From contig JBDWTN010000007.1 in assembly GCA_039984955.1 (NCBI GenBank), forward strand, positions 3,170,501-3,234,500: 64,000 nt of DNA, read 5' to 3'. Numbering within the stretch: position 1 is the first letter of the stretch; each line of letters begins with the position of its first letter. Both the position numbers and the translations under genes were made by a program. This DNA is from Marinobacter alexandrii (GTDB taxonomy: Bacteria > Bacteroidota > Bacteroidia > Cytophagales > Cyclobacteriaceae). Below are positions 44,922 to 53,019 of the stretch, piece after piece. The notes under the pieces were generated by a model. The model did not search any database, was not told the DNA's origin, and worked only from the letters and a program-made list of their open reading frames with translations.

Positions 44922-46289
44922 ATGAAAGCAGCTATACTCACTATTATACTTTCGATTACAGTTATTGTTGGATTAGCACAATGTCCTACGGCGGGATCCA
45001 CGCTTTTTTCCAACACTACGATTTCTTCTGACTGTACTGTTTCAGGGAATCTTACCATTCAAGGTCCAACATTGACTATTGATCCTGGAGTGACTCTCAC
45101 CGTTACCGGAACATTGACCATTCAAGGAGATGCTACTATTTCGGCCTCAAGTACTAGTAATATCAACATTAGCGGAGATCTCAGAGATAATTGGACAGGT
45201 GGGGGAACGAATTCGATAACCGGAGGAACTTATAACATAACAGGAGATCTGGTTGAGGCTTCTGGGGGTAATTTTACGATAGATAATGCTGTAGTAAATG
45301 CAGATTCAGCATACACTAGTGATGGTGCCAATTTGCAAATTCTAAATGGTTCCAATATTGTTATTACAAAAGGAATGAGAAATCAGGAATTACTTACCAT
45401 TAATGCATCTATCCTTGATATAGGAGGTGATCTTGATGCGACCGGAGGAGATAATGTGACTGTTAGAAATAACGGAGAACTCATCGTTAGAGGTAACTAT
45501 AAAATGAACAATGGAGGAGGAGTTCAGCTTAATCTTGAAACTGGGGGACTAGTTAGAATTTTTGGTGATGTTGAAAGTAACACAGGAGGAAATACGATAG
45601 ATGTAGATGGTGATTCCGGGATTTCTGTCGGTGGAGATTTTACTGGAGGGAGTCCTCCAGATGTGTCAGTCGGAACAGATGATGAGGATGCAGATTGTCT
45701 TACCGGTGGTGGGTGCTGTGGAGATGCCAGTGCATGCTCAGGGGCAACAACACTTCCAGTTTCTCTCATAGATTTTAGGGGAGACTATTTGGAAGGAGAA
45801 CTTTCCTTTGAATGGCATACTGCTTCTGAAACAAACAACGATTTTTTCATTTTGGAACAATCATATGATGGTGTTCTTTTTAATGAAGTTGCCCGAATAA
45901 AAGGAAATGGCACGACCAATGAAGTAACAAACTACTCGTTCACATCTAAACGAAGTACTAATGTCAAAGGGCTTTTTTATCGATTGTCGCAGACTGACTT
46001 TGATGGTACACATGAGAAACTTAAGATTATTTATGTAAGCTTCAGTACTTTGGATAGAGGTTTAAGCATTTATCCGAACCCTGTTCATGAAGGTCGAAAG
46101 ATGACTATAGAAGGGTTGTATAGTGATAACAGCAAATGGGAGATATATTCACTGACGGGAGAGAAAGTATCAGAGGGATCATTTGACTCTAACAATCAAA
46201 TGGATGTTCCCGGACTCGTCAATGGAAGTTACATCCTGAGCGTAAATGCACTAGATAAAGTAGTTCAGAAGAGATTCATTGTTCGGTAG
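44922..46289 (+). CDS. Secreted beta-helix-like protein with T9SS sorting domain
   Basis: 455 residues with a signal peptide (MKAAILTIILSITVIVGLAQ). Residues 25-260 are a right-handed beta-helix-like region of short, glycine/threonine-rich turns (SGNLTIQGPTLTIDPGVTLTV, ISGDLRDNWTGG, ITGDLVEASGG, IGGDLDATGGD, IFGDVESNTGG). A Cys-rich linker (DCLTGGGCCGDASACSG) leads to the LPVSLIDFRGDYLEGELSFEWHTASETNNDFF domain and a terminal T9SS type A tail (YPNPVHEGRKMTIEGL...SGSF...NGSYILSVNALDKVVQKRFIVR). Probably an anchored or secreted surface protein. Confidence 0.88.
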   Translation: MKAAILTIILSITVIVGLAQCPTAGSTLFSNTTISSDCTVSGNLTIQGPTLTIDPGVTLTVTGTLTIQGDATISASSTSNINISGDLRDNWTGGGTNSITGGTYNITGDLVEASGGNFTIDNAVVNADSAYTSDGANLQILNGSNIVITKGMRNQELLTINASILDIGGDLDATGGDNVTVRNNGELIVRGNYKMNNGGGVQLNLETGGLVRIFGDVESNTGGNTIDVDGDSGISVGGDFTGGSPPDVSVGTDDEDADCLTGGGCCGDASACSGATTLPVSLIDFRGDYLEGELSFEWHTASETNNDFFILEQSYDGVLFNEVARIKGNGTTNEVTNYSFTSKRSTNVKGLFYRLSQTDFDGTHEKLKIIYVSFSTLDRGLSIYPNPVHEGRKMTIEGLYSDNSKWEIYSLTGEKVSEGSFDSNNQMDVPGLVNGSYILSVNALDKVVQKRFIVR

Positions 46290-46332
46290 ATCATCTCACC
46301 AGAACCTCACGAATTTATTTGATAACAGTATT

Positions 46333-46387
46333 TTTCACCTTTATAAAAGCTAACCTCCTGCAAGGAGTAATGAGAATTTCGGTGAAA
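46333..46387. repeat. Nested inverted repeat after the T9SS protein gene
   Basis: TTTCACC...GGTGAAA (7 bp) encloses a small hairpin CTCCT-GCA-AGGAG (46355-46367). It could act as a terminator or cruciform; there is no clear T-run. Confidence 0.4.
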
Positions 46388-46437
46388 GGTCATTTTAGAT
46401 CCTTTTGTACTAATTTGGTTTTGATTGATATTTACCA

Positions 46438-47019
46438 ATGAAACTGAAGAAGATACTTACGGATATTGTCCCTGTACTAGTGGGTATTCTACTAGCCTTG
46501 TTTATCAGTCAATTTCAGCAATCCAGATCAGAACAAGCGTATATCAAAAATTCTGTAGAGTCAATCATTAAGGAAAATGAAGAAAATATTAGAGAGTTAG
46601 AGTATGCACTTCAGAGACAGGCAGTATTTATGGATACGCTTGGTAAATATCTGGATGATGATCAATTCACATTGTCTGAGGTGCTAAAAAAAGCAAAAGG
46701 CGTCTACTCTCCAGATTTAAAATCTACAACTTGGAAGTTTTTAGTTCAGGATTCAAAACATACACTGGTTTCTTATGAGTTCATCAATCAACTAGCTGAG
46801 ATTGAGAAATATGAGGTACTCGTAAATCGGTACAATATCAAAATAGGCGACATTATTTTTCAACCGGCATTCTTTGATAATCCAAGAATGAAAAATGTGT
46901 TCTTCATTCTTTTCAGTGATTTTGGTTCAATTGAACAAAGTATGATTGAAGAGCTGAGATTGTTTAATAAGTATGCAAGAAAGACGTACTCAATTCCTAT
47001 TGATTCTGCTTCAGAGTAA
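46438..47019 (+). CDS. Membrane-anchored helical protein (DUF6090-like)
   Basis: 193 residues. One N-terminal TM helix (9-25, DIVPVLVGILLALFISQF) is followed by a long helical periplasmic or cytoplasmic part (SEQAYIKNSVESIIKENEENIRELEYALQRQ). This layout is common in Bacteroidota DUF6090-type proteins with no known function. Nothing catalytic is visible. A TTTTG...TTTGATTG stretch lies upstream, not a convincing promoter. Confidence 0.7.
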   Translation: MKLKKILTDIVPVLVGILLALFISQFQQSRSEQAYIKNSVESIIKENEENIRELEYALQRQAVFMDTLGKYLDDDQFTLSEVLKKAKGVYSPDLKSTTWKFLVQDSKHTLVSYEFINQLAEIEKYEVLVNRYNIKIGDIIFQPAFFDNPRMKNVFFILFSDFGSIEQSMIEELRLFNKYARKTYSIPIDSASE

Positions 47020-47024
47020 AAATA

Positions 47025-47789
47025 TTATTTAATCACTTTATAGATAATCTCCTTTTCTGGCAAAGCATAGCGTGACTTCTCATCAGCACTTAGTTCGTCT
47101 ATCAATTTCTCCTCTACCACATTAAAACCTGCGCTGGCAAGTCTTTTGCCATAATCTTCACCAAACATCCTGACATGATCATCTTGCCCAAAAGCCTTTT
47201 CACGCTCTTTAGGATCAACAATGCTTTTGTCTTCGTATGTAGTTTTAGGTAATGGATAGAAGAAGGGGACTTGTAGTATGGCCCACCCACCAGGACTTAA
47301 AACCCTTCTCATTTCGCTAAGAGCTTTCAGGTCATCATCTACATGCTCTAGTACATGATTGCAGAATATGATATCCACTGAGTTATCCTCAAAGGGTATT
47401 TCATGGATGTCCATTTTCACCTGCGCCAAAGGAGATTCAATATCAGCGGTGATGTAGTCTAGATTTTCCAAGGCCTCAAATCGATCCATAAAACAAAGTT
47501 CTGGAGCAATGTGAAGCATTTTAGCCTCTTTAGTAAAGAAATCAGTTTTCTGTTTAAGATACAGCCATATTAATCTATGACGCTCTAATGACAAGCATTT
47601 AGGACAAAGAGCATTGCTCCTTGATTTTCTGCCGTAAGGGAGGAATTTTCGAAACTTCGATTCACAAATAGGGCACTCAACTTTACTACCTTTATAAAAA
47701 ATAGCTACTATTCTTAGAGCCACATGGCTAAAAAGTTGGAGGTATTTTCTTGGTACTTTTCTTAGGAAAAATGAGATAATAAACTTCAC
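47025..47789 (-). CDS. Class I SAM-dependent methyltransferase with N-terminal zinc ribbon
   Basis: 254 residues. Two CxxC pairs near the start (ECPICESKF and LCPKCLSLERHR) form a zinc-ribbon-like module. The Rossmann part has MLHIAPELCFMDRFE, a DYITADIESPLAQVKMDIHEIPFEDNSVDIIFCNHVLEHVDDD block typical of methyltransferase_11, and LSPGGWAILQVPFFY. The glycine-rich motif I is replaced by LHIAPE, as in other members of this zinc-ribbon group. Substrate unknown; RNA, protein or metabolite are all possible. Confidence 0.87.
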   Translation of the reverse strand: MKFIISFFLRKVPRKYLQLFSHVALRIVAIFYKGSKVECPICESKFRKFLPYGRKSRSNALCPKCLSLERHRLIWLYLKQKTDFFTKEAKMLHIAPELCFMDRFEALENLDYITADIESPLAQVKMDIHEIPFEDNSVDIIFCNHVLEHVDDDLKALSEMRRVLSPGGWAILQVPFFYPLPKTTYEDKSIVDPKEREKAFGQDDHVRMFGEDYGKRLASAGFNVVEEKLIDELSADEKSRYALPEKEIIYKVIK

Positions 47790-47874
47790 GCTTCGTCAAT
47801 TTTGCTGCGCAAGTTATTTATTAGCAGTGCTACCAGCAATCATTGCTAAAAATTTCTCTATTTTGGATATTGGT

Positions 47875-48285
47875 ATGAATAAATCGATTCTTTCAGTGCT
47901 GTTTATTTCTGTTTGTTGCTTTTGTTACGGACAGAAGGAGAAACCAGTACAAGATTATTTGCCCACAGAGAATCTGGAGATGAAAAAAGATGCCAATAAG
48001 CGATCCAATAAACCCAAACGTAAAAACTATCCGTTGATCTATGTTCCAAACGCTAATAAAATTTTATACGGAAACCTGTGTGCATTGGAACAAACCCACA
48101 AAATGGGCTTTGAATATATTGTGGAGCCACGCAAGACCTATGGGAGTAGGAGTAAGAAAGGTAAATTTTTGAATAACCTGTGGGTAAAGACTAAATTAGT
48201 AACGACACGATCGCCTTTCTGGAAGTTGATTCTTAAGAAGAAAATAAAGAAGTGTAGAAAAATGAGTGGCGATTTAGTGGGTTAA
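47875..48285 (+). CDS. Small secreted basic protein
   Basis: 136 residues from ATG 47875, where a signal peptide begins (MNKSILSVLFISVCCFCYGQ); upstream in-frame starts would remove it. The mature protein is rich in Lys and Asn (NKRSNKPKRKNYPLIYVPNANKI...KTYGSRSKKGKF). No family recognised. It ends only four bases before the thioesterase, so the two are likely cotranscribed. Confidence 0.72.
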   Translation: MNKSILSVLFISVCCFCYGQKEKPVQDYLPTENLEMKKDANKRSNKPKRKNYPLIYVPNANKILYGNLCALEQTHKMGFEYIVEPRKTYGSRSKKGKFLNNLWVKTKLVTTRSPFWKLILKKKIKKCRKMSGDLVG

Positions 48286-48289
48286 AAAT

Positions 48290-48880
48290 ATGCCTATGGA
48301 ACCTCGATCTGTCCAATTTTCCAGAACCAAGTTTACTGAATTGATGATTCCTTCTTTTGCGAATTTTGGAGGGAAAGTCCATGGAGGACTAATTCTTTCT
48401 TTAATGGATAAAGTAGCTTATGCTGTTGCAAGCAAGCATGCGGGGACTTACTGTGTTACAGTCACGGTTGATGGGGTAGAGTTCTTAGAGCCCGTTGAGG
48501 TGGGCGAATTATTGACTATGGATGCTGCAATACATCACGTGGGGAATAGCTCACTTATAGTGGGAATTAAAGTGACATCAGAGAATGTAAAGACCAATGA
48601 AATCAAGCATACCAACAATAGCTATTTTACGATGGTAGCTAAAGGAGATGATGGCAAGCCGGTCACCGTTCCAGAGCTCATTCTGGAAGATATAACAGAA
48701 ATGCGACGTTTTGTTGAAGCGATCAAAAGAAGAAATGTAAAGAAAGAAGCAAATGCCAAGATGCAAAAAGAGCAAGACGAGTTCATCATGGTAGATGATA
48801 TGGAAATGCTAAATGATCAGCGTTGCAAAGTAGAATTTAAGGTAGATGATGATTTTAGCGATCTTTTTTCCGATACATAA
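48290..48880 (+). CDS. Acyl-CoA thioesterase (hotdog fold)
   Basis: 196 residues. A single hotdog domain (about 15-130) with NFGGKVHGGLILSLMDKVAYAVASKHAG, the central-helix motif of acyl-CoA hydrolases of the BFIT/YciA type, and VDGVEFLEPVEVGELL. The C-terminal 60 residues are an unusual charged extension (AKMQKEQDEFIMVDDMEMLNDQRCKVEFKVDDDF). Hydrolyses acyl-CoA in the cytoplasm; chain-length preference not readable. The 3' end overlaps the convergent DUF3052 gene by 26 bases. Confidence 0.88.
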   Translation: MPMEPRSVQFSRTKFTELMIPSFANFGGKVHGGLILSLMDKVAYAVASKHAGTYCVTVTVDGVEFLEPVEVGELLTMDAAIHHVGNSSLIVGIKVTSENVKTNEIKHTNNSYFTMVAKGDDGKPVTVPELILEDITEMRRFVEAIKRRNVKKEANAKMQKEQDEFIMVDDMEMLNDQRCKVEFKVDDDFSDLFSDT

Positions 48881-49262
48881 ATTTCAGTCCTGACCAATCT
48901 TCGTCTACGGCGCAAACTTTCACATCTACCAGTCCGCCAGCTAATCCAAACTCGCGTACAATATTCCCATTAAGGTCTGTTTCCATTTTTGAACCACCCT
49001 TAGGCCAAGACACCCATAAAGTGCCGTCTTTTTTTAACGCCTTTTTCCAACTCCCCCAATTATTTTTCAAGATGTCAATATGTGTGACAAAGACATGTTG
49101 AAAGTCATAAGGCACTGAATTTAAGTCTTCATCCCATTTAGTGTCCTTGGGTGTTTCCTCAAGTAGTTCAAAGTAATTCTGAGGGGATGAAAAAAGATAA
49201 CAGACATCCCCTTCTTTTATTCCAAGTTTTTTCCAGAGAGGATTTTTCGAGTAGCCAGCCAT
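48855..49262 (-). CDS. DUF3052-family protein
   Basis: 135 residues. The conserved start [34 protein letters not shown] and the later VTHIDILKNNWGSWKKALKKDGTLWVSWPKGGSK match DUF3052, a small alpha/beta protein of unknown role. It overlaps the DnaJ-TPR gene by one base (49262), so both are one transcription unit. Its 3' end overlaps the thioesterase gene. Confidence 0.9.
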   Translation of the reverse strand: MAGYSKNPLWKKLGIKEGDVCYLFSSPQNYFELLEETPKDTKWDEDLNSVPYDFQHVFVTHIDILKNNWGSWKKALKKDGTLWVSWPKGGSKMETDLNGNIVREFGLAGGLVDVKVCAVDEDWSGLKFMYRKKDR

Positions 49263-50446
49263 TAGTTACAATATGTTTGGGTAGTGCCTGACCAATTTCG
49301 ATCTTTTGCACCAGAATATTCAATACAAGCTTTCCTATTTTGTCCGGTAGCTATGTATGCTTCAGCGCTCGTTACATAGGAAGATGCACTATCAGGCCAA
49401 ACATATTTATTCCAATCTGCAGCTTTTATAGCCATTTCAGGATCATCAACAGCTAGATAGGTAGCAGCTAGACTGGTGTATAAGTCGTAGTGTGATTTTG
49501 GAAGGTATTGTTCATTGATAACCATGGCATATCCTTCTCCATAATAAGTTTTGTAGCGTTTGATAGCAAGGCGATGGGCTATAAGCAAATGATCCAGAGC
49601 TTCATTGGGATCATTGAGTTCATCTCTGTGTATCTCTGCAATTTTTACCAATGAGGCTATAATCTCATATTCTCCCACTAAAAAATCTTTTAGAATATTA
49701 ATAGCCTTTTCTGGATGCCCAGTGTGTTTGTAAGATTCGGCAAGTCTCTGCCTGACTTCATAAAAAGAAAGGTCTGGGGCAAGTTCTTGAACCATTTCGT
49801 AAAGTTCAATGGCCTGTTCGTATTCTTCATTTTGAAAATGATCATTTCCTATTTTCGTAATTTTTTCTACCATAGAACTTTTGAAAATTTTTATGTCACG
49901 TTCTTCAGTTCTAAAGAAATTCAATGAAGACATTATTTCAAAAGCAGATTGATAACGACCATTTTCAAAATATTCCTTGGCTTCCAAATAGGTTGACCTT
50001 CTTTCAGCCAGAAGTTTTTCTAACTGGCGGCCATCATAGCTTTGTTTTACCCACACACCAGTCATCACCATAAGCGCAATAAGAAAGGTGATGCCAAAAG
50101 CATAGGCAGTAGCGATCGCATTTTGACGATAATCCACTTTGCCACTGCTATACCTTGCTCTGTTTCGGTTTTTCCACTGATCTGCATTTGGAGCCCTATA
50201 AGAGTAAGGGCGTGCTTCATTTTCTGAAAACTGACGGTATTTTAACCTAAGATCGAACCGAGCTTTTTCATATTCATCTGATAAAACCTGATGAGCGACA
50301 TTGATTTCCTTAAACTTCTCCTCCATTTCTGGCTTATCAGGATGTTTATCAGGATGATACTTGATTGCTAATTTTTTAAAGGCAGACTTGATTTCTGCTT
50401 GAGTAGCGTTTTCAGAGAGTCCAAGTACGTGATAATAGTTAGTCAT
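49262..50446 (-). CDS. Membrane-anchored J-domain protein with TPR-like repeats
   Basis: 394 residues. The J-domain (1-65) carries the HPD motif (H31-P32-D33 in KYHPDKH) and [16 protein letters not shown]. One TM helix lies at about 108-133. The rest is TPR-like ([56 protein letters not shown], ...[32 protein letters not shown]). It probably recruits Hsp70 to a membrane site, with the TPRs as a client or partner platform. Confidence 0.92.
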   Translation of the reverse strand: MTNYYHVLGLSENATQAEIKSAFKKLAIKYHPDKHPDKPEMEEKFKEINVAHQVLSDEYEKARFDLRLKYRQFSENEARPYSYRAPNADQWKNRNRARYSSGKVDYRQNAIATAYAFGITFLIALMVMTGVWVKQSYDGRQLEKLLAERRSTYLEAKEYFENGRYQSAFEIMSSLNFFRTEERDIKIFKSSMVEKITKIGNDHFQNEEYEQAIELYEMVQELAPDLSFYEVRQRLAESYKHTGHPEKAINILKDFLVGEYEIIASLVKIAEIHRDELNDPNEALDHLLIAHRLAIKRYKTYYGEGYAMVINEQYLPKSHYDLYTSLAATYLAVDDPEMAIKAADWNKYVWPDSASSYVTSAEAYIATGQNRKACIEYSGAKDRNWSGTTQTYCN

Positions 50447-50539
50447 CTGGCTAGGATCAACATAAGAGTAACGAAAAAGCCTGGTTAAAGATTATTCAAA
50501 TTAAAGAAACCTAACTTTTTTTCAAAGCGAGGTTAATTC

Positions 50540-50905
50540 TTAAACCTTGTTTCCTAAGAAAAACCCAAGGAAGCAGAGGGCTAGACCACCAACCGTAGAT
50601 GCAAGGAGGTACATGATGAAATCTGAGTGCATACCCGCTTTAAGGAGTTTCATTCCATCTAGGGCAAAAGAAGAAAAAGTAGTAAACCCTCCACAGAATC
50701 CAACCATCAGAAAAAGTGCGAGTTGGTTCTGTTGTTTGATGAATATCCCTGAAAGTAATCCGATAGCTAAGCAGCCTGTAAGGTTTACTAGCAAAGTCCC
50801 TGAATACAATTTGTCTGATAAAAACTTAATAGTGGCTAGGGACACTCCATATCGTGCAATGGTTCCTAAAAACCCTCCCAAACCCACAATTAAGATGTCT
50901 TTCAT
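50540..50905 (-). CDS. crcB: Fluoride exporter CrcB/FluC
   Basis: 121 residues with four TM helices. The motifs GGFLGTIARYG near the N-terminus and GFCGGFTTFSSF in the third helix are the CrcB/Fluc signatures of the dual-topology, homodimeric F- channel. It lies behind an ACP phosphodiesterase gene, with a 4-base overlap. No fluoride riboswitch was found, which fits an operon-internal gene. Confidence 0.95.
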   Translation of the reverse strand: MKDILIVGLGGFLGTIARYGVSLATIKFLSDKLYSGTLLVNLTGCLAIGLLSGIFIKQQNQLALFLMVGFCGGFTTFSSFALDGMKLLKAGMHSDFIMYLLASTVGGLALCFLGFFLGNKV

Positions 50906-51480
50906 CCTTCGAAATTAGCGACATGTTTTTGAAGGTGAGGGAAGAAGAGAAGAAATTCGTTTTCGAATTCATTGTAATTTTCCTCCAGAGCAACTGATGC
51001 ATGCTCCATTTTAGATTCAAATTTGGTTCTTCGAGACATCCCGGTAAGAGCTTTATCTATCCCCTCTATAAATTGATAGTTGAAAAGCCAGTTGCCTTCT
51101 TTCATATATCGAAGCATATTCACAACGCCTTTAGGAATTATGGGGTAATATCCTTTCATTAGCTCGTAAAACCTTAGTGTAAAATCCATTAATGGCTCGT
51201 TGGAAAATGAAGACCATTTCTTCGCAAGAAAATGATCATAGAATATGTCCACGATTACTGGCGCATAATGCCTGAATTTTTCCCTTAGCCTAATCTTGCT
51301 TTTTAAGACAATTGGGTGATTATCCGTGTACTCATCAATGGATCTATGGAGTTTAATCCCGAGTTGAATTTCTTGATCATAAGATTCTAACTGCGAGCCT
51401 TTCACAAAATCACCTATAAAGTTCCCGACCATCTCCTTCTCATTATCCTTGCTAAGTAGTAGATGAGCTAAAAAATTCAT
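50902..51480 (-). CDS. acpH: Acyl carrier protein phosphodiesterase AcpH (DUF479)
   Basis: 192 residues. MNFLAHLLLSKDNEKEMVGNFIGDFVKG, GIKLHRSIDEYTDNHP and YAPVIVDIFYDHFLAKKW are the HD-like motifs with the conserved His/Asp ligands of AcpH, which removes the 4'-phosphopantetheine arm from ACP using Mn2+. The start at 51480 follows a TGTAC-repeat region. Downstream it overlaps crcB by 4 bases. Confidence 0.93.
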   Translation of the reverse strand: MNFLAHLLLSKDNEKEMVGNFIGDFVKGSQLESYDQEIQLGIKLHRSIDEYTDNHPIVLKSKIRLREKFRHYAPVIVDIFYDHFLAKKWSSFSNEPLMDFTLRFYELMKGYYPIIPKGVVNMLRYMKEGNWLFNYQFIEGIDKALTGMSRRTKFESKMEHASVALEENYNEFENEFLLFFPHLQKHVANFEG

Positions 51481-51543
51481 TTTTTTCGTGATTTAAAGCG
51501 GATAAAGTGCATAGTTTGAGATTAGCTCTCACAAGTTTACTTT

Positions 51544-51568
51544 TGTACAAGTATGTACTAAATTGTAC
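51544..51568. promoter_or_regulatory. Three TGTAC repeats at exact 10-bp spacing
   Basis: TGTAC occurs at 51544, 51554 and 51564 between the divergent acpH and TerB-like genes. Exact helical phasing suggests a regulator-binding site or a bent AT-rich element. No known motif is recognised. Confidence 0.45.
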
Positions 51569-51641
51569 TAAAGCAATATAACACGTAAATCTCACGACTA
51601 TCACAAACAATTTTCCAAATATTGTCCGCTCTCATCTCAAC

Positions 51642-52016
51642 ATGCTCGTACAGTTGGCACGTGTGGATGGTGTTGTTGTTCAGGAAGAAATCGACTTGAT
51701 CAAACAGATAGGAAAGGCGAATGGAATGTCTAGCGAAGAAATCAGTGAGTCATTTGAAGACCCCTCTGTGATAGAAGGGCTTGAAACACTTTCTGATGAT
51801 CAACGCTATGACTACCTCTACAATGTGGTACAACTTATGAAGATTGATGGAAGGATTTACAAAGAGGAAATCAAATTTTGTGCAAAAATCGCTAGTAAAC
51901 TTGGCTATGATGAAGACGTACTTCGCGAGATGATGCTTAAGATTTACAGTGATCCTCACATCACAACAGATAAGGAAACCTTGAAATCCAAGATCCAAAC
52001 CTATCTTAGGAAATGA
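51642..52016 (+). CDS. TerB-like protein
   Basis: 124 residues beginning MLVQLARVDGVVVQEEIDLIKQIGKANGMS, with a second DGRIYKEEIKFCAKIASKLGYDEDVLREMM copy, the all-helical TerB pattern (paired VDGVV/KIDGRI-like metal sites). Upstream codons to 51583 are open but lack an ATG, so the start is taken at 51642 although homologues often extend further. It overlaps the next gene by 4 bases. Role in stress or metal response is suspected for TerB; not shown here. Confidence 0.83.
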   Translation: MLVQLARVDGVVVQEEIDLIKQIGKANGMSSEEISESFEDPSVIEGLETLSDDQRYDYLYNVVQLMKIDGRIYKEEIKFCAKIASKLGYDEDVLREMMLKIYSDPHITTDKETLKSKIQTYLRK

Positions 52017-52435
52017 GAAAGCTATTCTTTCTTATAATAATTTTATTCTTTTTTAAAGCATCTTCTCAAAACCATGACGAATTAGCCATACGCGAAGTTT
52101 TGGCTCAGCAGCAAAAATGTTGGAACATGGGAGATTTGGATTGTTTCATGGAAGGCTATTGGAAATCCGATGATTTAGTTTTTATCGGGAGCTCAGGCAT
52201 AACATATGGTTGGCAAAAGACACTTGACAATTATAAAAAGAGCTATCCCAATAAATCTGCCATGGGAGAATTGGCATTCGAACTACTCATTTTAGAGCCT
52301 TTAAGTGATGATTTTTGGTCCGTAATTGGTAAGTGGAATCTTAAGCGAGACAATGATAATCCCAAAGGCCATTTTTCGCTTATTTTTCGACGCTTAGGAG
52401 ATGATTGGGTGATTGTTTCTGATCATTCAAGCTAA
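52013..52435 (+). CDS. Secreted NTF2-like (DUF4440-type) protein
   Basis: 140 residues with a signal peptide (MRKLFFLIIILFFFKASSQ). NTF2-like pattern: IREVLAQQQKCWNMGDLDCFMEGYWKSDDLVFIGSSG, YGWQKTLDNYKKSYPNK, FSLIFRRLGDDWVIVSDHSS. A small ligand-binding or hydrolase-like fold on the periplasmic side. Overlaps the TerB-like gene by 4 bases. Confidence 0.87.
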   Translation: MRKLFFLIIILFFFKASSQNHDELAIREVLAQQQKCWNMGDLDCFMEGYWKSDDLVFIGSSGITYGWQKTLDNYKKSYPNKSAMGELAFELLILEPLSDDFWSVIGKWNLKRDNDNPKGHFSLIFRRLGDDWVIVSDHSS

Positions 52436-52514
52436 ATTCACAGACGGTATATTTTGCTCTTCCTTCATTTTTAAGTATATTCTATGTTCGTTTTAAAAAT
52501 AAACCAGCAAGAAT

Positions 52515-52970
52515 ATGGTAATGAGCTATCGTGGAGCAGAAGCTCCTAAAACTGTTTCACCACAGTCGGTCAAAGTGGAAGATTACATGGCAAGGAAGTT
52601 AATTACATTCAGTCCTGACCAGCCGATGCATGAGGTGGTTGATTCGCTCATGAAACATAAAATATCTGGAGGCCCAGTGATAAATGATCAAGGTGAACTT
52701 GTAGGCGTGATCTCTGAAGGTGACTGCTTGAAGGAGGTGGTAAAAGGAAAGTATGATAACATGCCCATCTTCACGGGTTTGGTAGAAGAACATATGGCTA
52801 AAGATGTTATTACAGTCAATCCTGACCTTAACATTTTTGAAGCGGCTAAAATGTTTTTAGAAAAACGATTGAGACGATTCCCTGTTGTTCAAGAAGGTAA
52901 ACTCATAGGACAGATTAGTCAAAAGGATGTCATGAAGGCAGTCTTAAGTACAAAAAGTGCTACCTGGTAG
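52515..52970 (+). CDS. CBS-domain pair protein
   Basis: 151 residues. Two CBS motifs: VEDYMARKLITFSPDQPMHEVVDSLMKHKISGGPVINDQGELVGVISEGDCL and VEEHMAKDVITVNPDLNIFEAAKMFLEKRLRRFPVVQEGKLIGQISQKDVMKAV. Such pairs bind adenosyl ligands and regulate partner proteins or enzymes. Soluble and monocistronic. Confidence 0.94.
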   Translation: MVMSYRGAEAPKTVSPQSVKVEDYMARKLITFSPDQPMHEVVDSLMKHKISGGPVINDQGELVGVISEGDCLKEVVKGKYDNMPIFTGLVEEHMAKDVITVNPDLNIFEAAKMFLEKRLRRFPVVQEGKLIGQISQKDVMKAVLSTKSATW

Positions 52971-53019
52971 TCATTCCTGCTTTCTTTAGTATTTTCGTTC
53001 TCTACTAAATATTTGAAGA

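Noticed and set aside
51481-51641. A fluoride riboswitch for the crcB operon
   Set aside because: The conserved riboswitch core and pseudoknot pattern could not be found; only TGTAC repeats are seen.
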